Assembly: GCA_003024985.2 (NCBI GenBank)
Contig: PXIH01S0016649.1
DNA length: 14,310 nucleotides
Origin: Euperipatoides rowelli
Lineage: Eukaryota; Onychophora; Udeonychophora; Euonychophora; Peripatopsidae
Reading direction: 5' to 3' (one strand)
The notes under the pieces are model-generated. The model ran no database searches, was not told the origin of the DNA, and saw only the letters and a list, made by a program, of their open reading frames with translations. The translations under genes were made by a program, and so were the position numbers. Positions within the stretch are counted from its first letter, which is position 1, and each line of letters begins with the position of its first letter. Of the stretch, positions 1-8,025 are shown piece after piece.

Positions 1-32
1 ATATATATCATATATGGAATGTGACACATTAA

Positions 33-345
33 TTTACAATAAACCAAACATTAATATCACACCCATTTATTGTATTTCCAACAGGATGGCGCAGACGTGA
101 CCAACAAGCAAGGGCAATCATTGGACTAATGATAGAAAGCCGCTTCCTATCTGACATTAAACATGAAAAATCTGCCAGATGAGCCTGGAAGAAATTACAG
201 TAAGTCCACGGGTCAAACACTGTCGGAGCTAGATTACTACTTTATCGTAATACTAAGTTCAAACCAGGAAGCAACATGCTCACACACATAACCAACATCA
301 TGGAAGAAGCCTCTAGACTGGAGGATGCAGGCTTCACCATGTTGG
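33..345 (+). pseudogene. copia gag, N-terminal/middle part, interrupted
   Basis: The frame set by TGG at 87-89 reads as the retrotransposon gag (UBN2/copia-type capsid) family. It shows W-x3-RDQQARAIIGL, then AWKKL near 183, then LLLYRNTKFKPGSNM and a helix rich in E/A/L ending EDAGFT. These are the usual landmarks of the capsid helices before the conserved LLGSLP segment. The frame is open from 33, but recognisable gag starts only near 84, so 33-83 may be unrelated DNA. Two stops break it: TGA at 180-182 and TAA at 201-203. The frame does not change across them, so they look like point changes. The fragment stops at 345 where the solo LTR begins, and gag continues at 912. Capsid would package the element RNA; this copy cannot. 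Confidence 0.82.
341..345 (+). repeat. Left target-site duplication GTTGG of the solo LTR
   Basis: GTTGG at 341-345 is repeated exactly at 912-916, on the other side of the 566-bp insert. A 5-bp duplication is typical of LTR-retrotransposon integrases. Confidence 0.8.
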
Positions 346-911
346 TGTCATAGTATGCTTCTGACCGTACCTAAAGACTGTATATCTCCGATCAATAGTA
401 CAGCAACGTGTTGAGATATACACTATATTTGACACTTTAATTTTTTAATCACATTTAACAATATAATACACATTATAATATTTTAATTGTTTAATTTAAT
501 TTGTATCTGAAAATCTATTAGATAATATTGTATTTTATTGTATAATAATTATTTTACTGTCAATATGTTATAGACTAGATTATTCCTAAGATATGTGACC
601 TAGTAGGGTCAGCAGTTTGATATGTGCGATTAGTAGTGTCATTAATTAGTCTAAATTTGAGTATCACATGTTAATTGCTATGACTTATGGGCCAGCTTGA
701 TTTATCTTTGTCTGGAGTCGCCATCTTGAAAGTTACATGGCTGTAGACCTGTATTTCATGTTGAAATATTAAAGTGTTTGTTTATCCACATTTCACATTT
801 TGGAATATCTTATTTAGTGAATATTGTTCTAGTCAACAATTGTTGTGCTCCATAATTAATTACAAACAGTTTATGATCGCTCCTTTGGATAACTAGTGAA
901 TTAAGATAACA
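346..911. mobile_element. Solo LTR of an unidentified LTR retrotransposon, inserted in copia gag
   Basis: This 566-bp block begins TGTCATAG and ends GATAACA, so it has the TG...CA termini of an LTR with a short imperfect inverted repeat (TGTCAT/ATAACA). It is flanked by the 5-bp duplication GTTGG (341-345 and 912-916). Leaving out the block and one duplication copy brings the gag frame of 33-345 directly into register with that of 913 onward. It contains no protein-coding signal. An ATTAAA at 768-773 could be its poly(A) signal if it lies in plus orientation. A lone LTR with intact target duplication is normally left by recombination between the two LTRs of a full element. The superfamily (gypsy, BEL or another copia) cannot be told from the ends. 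It does not resemble the 5' end of the copia LTR at 2914. Confidence 0.85.
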
Positions 912-916
912 GTTGG
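912..916 (+). repeat. Right target-site duplication GTTGG of the solo LTR
   Basis: Exact copy of 341-345, immediately after the terminal ACA of the insert. Gag resumes in the same bases (GTTGGATGAG). Confidence 0.8.
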
Positions 917-1241
917 ATGAGGTCATATGCTCAGCCTTGCTTGGCAGCCTACCAAAAGAATATAATGTCCTAGTTACCACAATTGAGGGAAGGAATACCT
1001 CTGACATATCGATCAAATACGTAAGACAGAAAATATTGAGCATGGGAGGCAAGACAAGAGTCATCCTGCCGACCACCTGCACACCAAAGCATTGTTCACT
1101 AGGGCAAGCACACACAATAGACCCAAAAAAGTCATGCGATGCTATTATTGTCAGGTGGGACATGTCCTTAAGGACTGCAGATTGCTAAAGAACCACGAAG
1201 CCCACAGGGAAACAAGCAGAAAACCCCAAAAAGATACATAA
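912..1241 (+). pseudogene. copia gag, C-terminal part with CCHC zinc knuckle
   Basis: Just after the insertion the frame reads VICSALLGSLPKEYNVLVT, the most conserved stretch of copia-type gag. A frameshift near 1040-1053 moves the reading to the frame that gives KALFTRASTHNRPKK and then the nucleocapsid knuckle CYYCQVGHVLKDC at 1140-1178. The usual spacing is C-x2-C-x4-H-x4-C; here it is C-x2-C-x3-H-x4-C, so one residue appears lost. TAA at 1239-1241 ends this frame. The knuckle would bind the element RNA during packaging. Continuity with the protease in the same frame, 16 bases after the stop, shows this was one gag-pol polyprotein. Confidence 0.85.
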
Positions 1242-1256
1242 GACCAGACCAGGATA

Positions 1257-1700
1257 ATGAAATATCAATCAGAAAGAAATCCACCCAACACTTACAATAA
1301 AGAAGATAGAGATGAAGTCCTGGACCTGCACCCCTATAGAGCACTGAACACCACTGTGAAAACTCATTTAAAAACCTTGAACGTGTGGATTATAGACACT
1401 GGGGCAGCAGATCACATGTGCCAGGATCTCTCCAAGATGACCAACATACTTCAACTAGCCACACCTCTGACGGTATTCACAGCGAGTAAAAAAACATGTG
1501 TATCACAAAGGAGATTGCACACTAGTACTACCTGACAAGCGAGGCTCTAATCACCAGATAGTACTCAGCAAAGTTTTATATGTTCCTGCTCTCACAGAAT
1601 CTCTTGTGTCGGTAGCAAGACTAGACAACGAGGGATACACTGTAACTTTTGATCATAGTGAAAGTTGGTTAGAATGCAGAAACGACAATTGAAACTGGGG
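1257..1700 (+). pseudogene. copia aspartic protease region
   Basis: The frame opening at 1257 contains WIIDTGAADHMC, the single-domain retrotransposon aspartic protease active site (DTGA at 1395-1406), with the His two residues on that is typical of copia. Around the A7 run near 1489-1495 the sense moves to another frame, which reads GDCTLVLPD and VLYVPALTESLVSVARL (about 1500-1640), the second half of the protease with its conserved VLYVP-x8-SV segment. A further shift near 1665-1690 leads into the integrase leader. In a live element this enzyme cuts the Gag-Pol polyprotein; here it is split over two frames. Confidence 0.87.
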
Positions 1701-2906
1701 ACACTGCAGCACAGAATATACGTACATGAAAACCTGCCATCTTTGGAACTAGAGAGCGCCAATATCTGCGGACATGTATGGCATGAGAGGTTACGTCACC
1801 ATAACAGGAGAGACTTGGATAGGATGGGAAAAGCAAACATGGCAGAAGGTCTGAAAGTTACACCATGCCAAACCCATGGATCATACACTCACTATATCAT
1901 AGCCAAGATGACAGACACACCATACTGATCAGTAACCTCAATGAAAGTCAAGTAAATCCTTTCAAAAATTGCACTCAGACCTATGTGGCCCGATCTTTCC
2001 TGAAAGTTTGGGTAATAACATATATATTTTGTTCATTACTGATGATTACTCCAAATTTACTACCACTTATTTTCTCAAGTATAAACACCAAACACAAGAG
2101 TGTGTGATAGACTTCATCGAGAAGGGGATTACCAAATTCAATCGATGTCCCAAAATCTTTTTCATTGATGGCAAAAGGAGTATGTTAGCGGAGCCATAGA
2201 GAGATACCTGAGCAACAAGGGAGTAACCCATCAACAATTGTTACCTTACACTGCTGAAGAAAATGGGACCGCAGAAAGGTCTAACAGGACTCTCATGGAC
2301 ACCATGCGAGCACTAATGAAGCAGACCAAACTCCCGGAATATATGTGGGGAGAAATAGCCAGCACAGTCACTTACCTTCTCAACAGGGTAGCATGTAGAG
2401 GCCTGGAGAGCATTCCCTTTGAACTCTGGCACCAGGAAAAACCTCAACTGACACACCTATGCACCCTAGGTTCCAGATGCCTATATCTCAACAACCGTCC
2501 AAATAAAAGTAAACTGGAGGACAGAGCACTTCCTGGTATCCTAATTGGCTACGGAGCCTCCAATTCACTCTATAGACTATGGAATATAGAGGACCAACAA
2601 ATACATCAAAGTCGAAGGGTGATCTTCACAGAAGAAAGATGCCCCCTGGCTGAAGCTGATTATCACTGGATTCAGCCCCCTCCTCCCAACATAACTGATG
2701 ACAACAATCAAGAAGAACAGAACACAACCATTGATTCCAATAGTCCATCAGTTACCCCCCCCCCCCAAAGGTCAACCAGGAACAACCTAGGAAAAGCTCC
2801 CAAGATCCTAACTTATGCCCAAATGGGGGAGAATGCCCAGCCTACCAAGATTGATTCAACGAAAGAAGGAAAGACCAACAAGAGCAATAATGACAGTGCA
2901 CATTAA
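1665..2906 (+). pseudogene. copia integrase, frameshifted but with the D,D,E residues present
   Basis: The zinc-binding head reads HVWHERLRHHN (about 1773-1805), but the following Cys-x2-Cys is not intact: only one Cys is clear and the other appears to be Tyr before IIAKMTDTP. After two shifts near 1926-1968 the catalytic core starts with HSDLCGP (Asp at 1978-1980), then FITDDYSKF (2032-2058) and FIDGK (Asp at 2167-2169). A one-base slip at the AAAA near 2173-2178 leads to EYVSGAIERYL and EENGTAERSNRTL (Glu at 2274-2276). Allowing for the slip, the last two acidic residues are 36 positions apart, the canonical D(35)E spacing. The integrase C-terminal GILIGYGA...YRLW segment and a Pro-rich tail follow, ending at TAA 2904-2906. 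Confidence 0.9.
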
Positions 2907-2930
2907 GGAGGAGTGCTGGAATATGGTTGA
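2905..2930 (+). other. Polypurine tract and probable start of the copia 3' LTR
   Basis: AAGGAGGAG at 2905-2913 is immediately followed by TGCTGGAATATGG at 2914. A purine run directly before a TG-starting sequence is the normal plus-strand primer site and 3' LTR boundary in copia elements, whose LTRs often begin TGTTGGA or similar. The LTR's far end cannot be set because no 5' LTR is in the window for comparison. Confidence 0.6.
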
Positions 2931-4264
2931 GGCACTCATGAAGCCCCCTCCCTTTTTCTACATATACACACCAACGTTATGGACGATCAAAATCCAGAAT
3001 GTTAAAATATGAGACAATCTAAATACAAGACTTTGGTAGTGTATTCAGTAATGAACTGCTCAACCCATATAGTTAATGCCCACTGCATCATAGTAATAGT
3101 GAAAGGGTTTGTATGTAGAATCGTAGTTATTTTTACATTTTGTCTTTTATTAATTGCTTATATACATTTATGTAATGTAAATTCATTTGTTTAGATACTG
3201 TCATTAAACTCTTTATATCATGTAATAATATATTAGATATATATGTTTAATCACCTTATTAAAACATTATTAGAGTTAAATATTATCCATTGTAATTAGT
3301 TGATGCAATGGGATGCCAAACAGAACTCAGGAGAAGCCAAATCATATGACTTAAAATTATTCCCACAAAGATCTCACACAAAAACAAAATCTCATGTGAC
3401 TAACTTTATTCTAGCACCTTTTTTCTTTTTTCTATAACATACGTTCTACTGTGTGGAGTCAGCCATTACTGGCCGTTAGTAAGTAAAAGTTAAATGTGAG
3501 CAATGTAACTTATATTGAATCATCCAAAAGGATAATTGCTTGTATTATTATGAAGTAATATACAGTAACAAACTATTATATATTGTTGGATCCTGAAAGT
3601 TTATACACTATTGGAGGGAAAGTATTGCACAAGGTAATTAAATTTACGTTTAATCAATACACGTGTTAGACTTGTATGGACACACAGTAATATAATTGTG
3701 ATCTGATTTCTAATATTGCTGATACATAATTACGTAAGAATAAAGTTATTCTGATTGTTAAACGAAGTTCCCAGAAACAAATTAGTTTGTTTAAGTACAG
3801 CACTACAAGAAAGTTTTTTATTTTCATTACTAAAATAACAAGTTACGGTATATAACCACTTACCGCTTTACTGAGTGCTCAAGTATGTTAAAATATTAAT
3901 GATAATATTGTTATAGTGACAGGATCAAATAGTATACTGAAAATCAAGACTGTAAAATAAATCTTTATACTCACATTAATACAGTAAGTCTGATGAAACA
4001 ATAAGTAATATAACTATCGCCATAGCTTTTAAGGAATAGCTTAATACATCTTTCAACTTCTTCTGAATTATAAGATAAGCTCTATACCTCTATATTTTGA
4101 AACAGAAATATATCAAACCTTTTGAACGATATAAGTCATCTCCTTGTATCTTCATAATTTATCGGTAATAATATCAAGAGTAGTATATTTCATGACATTA
4201 ATACATTTGATAATTCAACGATATCATTAGTCTTTTGTTTCATGATCTTGTCTATTGACTGAAC
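2931..4264. other. AT-rich DNA; probably copia 3' LTR at its left end, otherwise nothing recognised
   Basis: No open frame with a recognisable domain, no splice-bounded exon and no terminal repeats were seen on either strand. The first few hundred bases are presumably the copia 3' LTR that starts at 2914. The rest is AT-rich, with short A/T runs. Confidence 0.5.
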
Positions 4265-4292
4265 TGTATTATTGCATTACCATAGAATGTCG

Positions 4293-4819
4293 ACCAAGAG
4301 CGCCCCACCAAGCAAGGGCGCCCCCCTATTTCTTGTCAAAACATAGGTATACAGTGCCATCGCTGAACAAGAGCGCCAACAATGCATTTTGACTTGATGG
4401 CACTCTTGTTCAGCAGGGTATCCAAGCAAGAGTGCCATGTAAAAATTTTCATGTAACCAGCTGACATTATGCTGTGATGTCATTTTTATGCGTTTTACAT
4501 CATCATATATTGTAGCTTCTGTGAATAACGTTGAAACCTCATAAACAGAANGAAAGAGGCCTGTAAATTAAAAAGTGAANGTTTTAATTTAGATGGCGCT
4601 CTTACTTGGCACAACCTTTAATTGATGTGTGACATCNTGTTTTAGTGTGTACCAGCCATTTTCCTAAAGTTTTGGGAAGCATGTCCAAGCAAGGGCGCCG
4701 TTTTGAAAAGTAAATATTTTAAGGAATTCTGATTGTATCCAAACAAGAGCGCCGTGTCAATTTTGCAATGCATTATGGTAAATCTAAGGTTCACTATCAT
4801 GGAGCCGAACAAGAGTGCC
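4293..4819. repeat. Left-arm cluster of nine copies of the CCRARCAAGRGYGCC motif
   Basis: Copies on the plus strand: 4293-4304 (short form), 4308-4322, 4364-4377, 4422-4436, 4685-4699, 4739-4753 and 4805-4819. Copies on the minus strand: 4399-4413 and 4595-4609. Examples are CCAAGCAAGGGCGCC and CCGAACAAGAGTGCC. Spacing is irregular, so this is not a tandem array. A C-rich run follows at about 4817-4837. Confidence 0.85.
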
Positions 4820-5623
4820 CCCCACCCCCCCCCCCCAATGAATGATAAGAGCACATTTTACGGTAATTATCCTCCATCAAATCAGAGTGTTGTCTATTGT
4901 AATCATATATTGCATCATTCAATAATTTATATACAATACCATTGATTACCATATATCATATTTGATAATATCCATTGTGTACATATTCATTGTTTCATGA
5001 CATGACCCTGCATGAGGATCTAAGCATATGTTAAATTGATTAAATATTATAATTTAAATCATAACACATCGATATTGATCATTCATAGTCAAAGTTCATA
5101 CAAATTGCCATCACTTGATTACATTGTGTCCAGTTATAGTGCCCTAGCTCCACTGTAAATGTTTGTTAGTGTTTATAATCATTTATTTGTGTCATTCTAA
5201 GCTTTGATGAAAACACCAGGATACAGGATATACCAATACAACTAAGCTTCTGCGTTCTTGGTGAGTTTGTTGAATCATTAATTTTGCTTTATATTCAATG
5301 CATCAATTTATCATTGTTTAGATATTATAAGTGAGTTAGTTCACAACATCTACACAAATTATTTTCCAATTCACACTAACCAGTTATCTATCATCATAGT
5401 ATCTCAATTTAACATTTAACCAATCATCCAAGACATAAGACGCCTACCATTAATTATTAATACAGTAGGCTATACATTCTTAACTGAACAATTGCACTTG
5501 TCAGTGAATCTGTTATATCTATGTGGAACAGTCAGTAAGAAAACCAATTGTAAATCCCAACATCACAGGTTCAAACACTTTGTACACTTATCATTCATTC
5601 ATGGGGAAAAGGGGTTGACGTCT
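4820..5623. other. Spacer between the inverted arms; no gene recognised
   Basis: AT-rich sequence after the C-rich run. I saw no convincing coding stretch and no motif copies of the type found in the arms. Confidence 0.5.
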
Positions 5624-5958
5624 TTATTCGACACTGTGCTAGCAAATCTTAGATTTACCATAATGCATTGAAAAACTACCCAGGCACAAATCAGAATTCA
5701 TTAAAAAAATTGGTTTTCAAAACGGCACTTTTATTTGTGTTACATACAGTAGATACCATTTCATGAACTTTAGCAAGGTAAATACTAGGGGGCGTAGTTG
5801 CATGGCACAGCTTGGAATTCTTTCAGAGTGATCCAATTAGTTACATCTTGTGATGGCGCACTTGTTTTATAATGCCACACTTTACTTAACTTTGGTTGAG
5901 AAATAGGAATGGCACACTTATTTGATTGGGCACTTTTTGACGGCATTCCATGATATGT
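5624..5958. repeat. Right-arm cluster of decayed motif copies in inverse orientation
   Basis: Motif relatives on the minus strand lie at 5724-5737, 5804-5815, 5855-5867, 5911-5924 and 5928-5940 (for example GGCACTTTTATTTG and GGCGCACTTGTTT). They sit at positions corresponding to left-arm copies when the arms are aligned. Most have CA where the left arm has CG, which fits methyl-CpG decay. Confidence 0.7.
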
Positions 5959-6159
5959 CTATAGTGAATGAAAATCAACTTATAACCTGAATCCTTTTAT
6001 GGAAAGCAACCACTGATTGATGAATTAAATTTATTTTATAACATTATTATTAAAAATAATTCCATAAATATATCAAACCATAGTGAAATTAATATACAAA
6101 AAAATAAAAAATAAAAAAAGTTGAAATAATCAATCATAATTAATTTGCTTTATAACATT

Positions 6160-6165
6160 TTTATT
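6160..6165 (-). promoter_or_regulatory. Possible poly(A) signal (AATAAA) of aprataxin
   Basis: AATAAA on the minus strand, about 150 bases past the stop codon at 6315-6317. In such AT-rich DNA the hexamer also occurs by chance (another lies near 6027), so cleavage here is only likely. Confidence 0.4.
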
Positions 6166-6314
6166 TTAACTGTTCATATATGTAAATGTCTTCAAATTTA
6201 CAGAAAACAAATACGGTAGTATAAAACAACAAATTGATTGAAAAATTAATGACAAAAAATGTAATAAAAACAACAACAACTGGTGTGCAACATAAAATAA
6301 ATTATATGAATTCT

Positions 6315-6393
6315 TTAAGATTTCTTGATATGCCTTAGGATATGCTCTTTCAATTTTGGCATTGTCGACTGTTCTTGTTTACAGACATGACAC
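6315..6393 (-). CDS. APTX: Aprataxin, last coding exon (C2H2 zinc finger and stop)
   Basis: On the minus strand a 3' splice site (TTTTGCAG, AG ending at 6394) is followed by 79 coding bases ending in TAA at 6315-6317. They encode CHVCKQEQSTMPKLKEHILR then H, a perfect C-x2-C-x12-H-x3-H finger, followed by IKKS and stop. Joined to the exon at 7944-8025, the frame reads PLRCHVC across the junction. Animal aprataxins end in just this way: PLRCH, one C2H2 finger with a QLKEH/KLKEH helix, and a few final residues. Aprataxin is the nuclear repair enzyme that removes AMP from 5'-adenylated DNA ends left by abortive ligation, and the finger helps bind the DNA. The finger follows the HIT catalytic domain, which is not in this window. 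Confidence 0.85.
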
Positions 6394-7943
6394 CTGCAAA
6401 ATGATAAGAAAGTAATTCCTATATAAATATATAAAGTGGCTAGATTCCACTTTACTGTTCTCCCCAAGATAGCCAACATATACTGTACATAGTGTTGCTC
6501 TATTTAAAAATATCCAAAACGGGTTATTCAACTCTTCATTATCCTAAGATTGGGAATAGTGGCTTTCACAAGTAGGTGGAGCTAGAGTTCAGGGTAAGAT
6601 TTAAAGTTAGGACTGCAATAAAAAATTAAAACTATCAAAAAAAAAAAAAAAAGGTATTGCACCTTTCGATTATGTCTGTTATGAAGACATCTTGAGGAGA
6701 ACCATAAATTGTAACCATACCTATAAAGTTAATCAGTAAAAATTAATTTATAGCCTATTTAAGGAATATTATCAAAAATAAAAAATGACAACAAATGCAT
6801 TACAATAAAATTTAAAGAAATTCTGCAGCTAATATAAAAGCACTACCTATGTGGAATTATTATAAATTAACAGGAAATTTGTATAGGCTTATATTAAGAA
6901 AAAATACATATGCACATTATTGCATTCAAATCATTACATCATTTACTTGTCATTTCATGGTTAATAACAGTTTCATAATAGTTTGAGATATATTTTTCAA
7001 TAATTATCACTGCTAGCTTCTTTTCTTTGTCTGAATTTTTTTTTTTTAAAAAATAAAAATGGAAAAATTTCAGAAAATATGAAACTTTATCCTATTCATG
7101 CATATGGAAAAAATGAAGCCAGTAAATAAAAATTAAATTACTTAAAAAAAAAAAAAAAATTATACCAGTATTAGTTTACAACTAAGCTTAATGGTATGTG
7201 ACATATGCTAATTATGTATAATCATTAGACAATTTACTTAATTAAATGAAATTAAAAATCTACAAATCTAATCCTATTAAAACTTTAAATAAAAATAATT
7301 CCAATATTTTTTGCAACCTGTCCAACATATAGTAAACACTGTAAAGGTTTATATTAGGAATTAGGCTATTTAATTCAATGTTACTGATCAACGTTAGAGA
7401 TCAACGTTAATTGTATTTTTGTATAATTCTTTATATATAATTTGGTTATATACTAAAAAAAAAAAAAAAAACTTGATTTTTTTTCTTCTCAAAGTGATAA
7501 TTCTGACAATCTCTAATTTGCCCATACACTTTTATCTTATGTAAAAGTATATGGTCAGTGCAATGATGCTATTATTTTTTAAAAATTAAAATATTTTGTT
7601 TTAATCATAAAATGTTGTGAAACAAGTAACCCTCTTACATTTGTTTTTATATTTTCAAAAAAATGTGCACCCTACAAGGAGGCTGTTTGGAATTTTCCAG
7701 TGAAATTTCCAAGTGGTTTTATTTAAAAAATGTCAATAATTGTATACTTACTGTAGGCTACTTTTAAAATACTAATTAGCTTTCATTGGATAAATAAATT
7801 AATATTAAAAATCTTATTGTATATTTTTGTTTAGCACAAGAAAAGCATTAATCACAGAAATTTTAATTTGTTTTATCACTAAAAATAAAATTCAGTGATG
7901 TGTTCCCTTCTTCCTTCATCATAATAAATATGGTAATACAAAC
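6394..7943 (-). other. Last intron of aprataxin
   Basis: A 1550-base interval bounded on the minus strand by a GT donor (GAG|GTTTGT at 7943) and the AG acceptor at 6394. It is AT-rich, with poly-A runs near 6638-6653, 7144-7159 and 7454-7470 and a doublet of GATCAACGTTA (7386-7396, 7399-7409). No coding sequence was recognised inside. Confidence 0.75.
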
Positions 7944-8025
7944 CTCAGAGGTTGTTGTAGATATGAAGTACATTTTGATGTATCAACTTCAAATTTTCCC
8001 TCCTTTTCTATTTTTTCAATTAAAT
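7944..8025 (-). CDS. APTX: Aprataxin, penultimate coding exon
   Basis: Minus-strand exon of 82 bases between an AG acceptor (CACTTTTCAG before 8025) and a GT donor after 7944. It starts in phase with two bases of a split codon, has 26 full codons beginning LIEKIEKEGKFEVD and ending YLQQPL, and leaves two bases that complete an Arg codon with the next exon. This corresponds to the aprataxin segment linking the HIT domain to the zinc finger (a VIEMV-like helix, then PLRCH). No stop occurs in this frame. The exon encoding the HIT His motif should lie at higher coordinates; I did not find it up to 14310. Confidence 0.8.

Larger units (their letters stand above)
33..2913 (+). mobile_element. Degenerate Ty1/copia retrotransposon, internal region (gag-PR-INT, no RT/RNase H)
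   Basis: The plus strand carries, in copia order, gag (about 84-345 and 912-1130), a CCHC zinc knuckle (1140-1178), an aspartic protease with DTGA (1395-1406), the integrase zinc-binding and catalytic domains (about 1775-2400) and the GKAPK-type tail after integrase. A polypurine tract lies at 2905-2913. Gag-protease-integrase order with integrase before any RT is diagnostic of Ty1/copia rather than gypsy or BEL. Reverse transcriptase and RNase H, which should follow integrase, are missing: the frame stops at 2904-2906, directly before the polypurine tract. The copy is dead, with in-frame stops at 180-182, 201-203 and 1239-1241, several frameshifts, and a solo LTR inside gag. The gag N-terminus and 5' LTR are not visible and may lie before base 1 or be deleted. 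Confidence 0.9.
4270..5960. mobile_element. Old inverted-repeat element (foldback/MITE-like DNA transposon) with subterminal motif arrays
   Basis: Bases about 4275-4820 match, in reverse complement and in the same order, bases about 5625-5958. The best block is a perfect 23-base match (4766-4788 against 5648-5670). Next are the GAATTC-containing block (4697-4735 against 5690-5727) and the outer block with CTATTTCTTG (4275-4340 against 5897-5958). The right arm is shorter, so it has lost sequence. The arms enclose about 800 bases of AT-rich spacer. No transposase is visible. Long inverted arms carrying many copies of one short motif resemble the subterminal transposase-binding repeats of some DNA transposons or foldback elements. 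Exact ends and target duplication could not be fixed, so the superfamily is open. Confidence 0.7.

Noticed and set aside
85-118. GATGGCGCAG...CAACAAGCAAGGGC looks like the motif of the inverted-repeat element at 4270-5960.
   Set aside because: These bases code for the RDQQARA part of copia gag in frame; the similarity is short and explained by coding sequence.
85-205. Possible spliced exon: TTTCCAACAG before 85 and CAGTAAGT near 198-205 look like acceptor and donor sites.
   Set aside because: The gag frame continues unchanged past the supposed donor into LLLYRNTKF, so the sequence is contiguous retroelement coding with stops and not an exon.
684-696. CTTATGGGCCAGC resembles the initiator-tRNA-derived primer site of some copia elements.
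   Set aside because: It lies inside the 566-bp insert bounded by TG...CA and target duplications, not next to a copia 5' LTR, and gag sequence is found on both sides of the insert.
810-1163. Minus-strand 117-codon open frame.
   Set aside because: It crosses the solo LTR/gag junction on the antisense strand and has no recognisable domain.
4277-4945. Open frames on both strands in the motif-rich arm (for example minus 4277-4483 and 4642-4854, plus 4733-4945).
   Set aside because: They contain repeated ALL-GYPA/NKSA peptides that merely translate the repeated DNA motif in either direction; no protein family is recognisable.
6600-6655. A16 run after AATAAAAAATTAAAA-like sequence, considered as the tail of a SINE or processed copy.
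   Set aside because: No flanking direct repeats or tRNA-like promoter boxes could be seen upstream.
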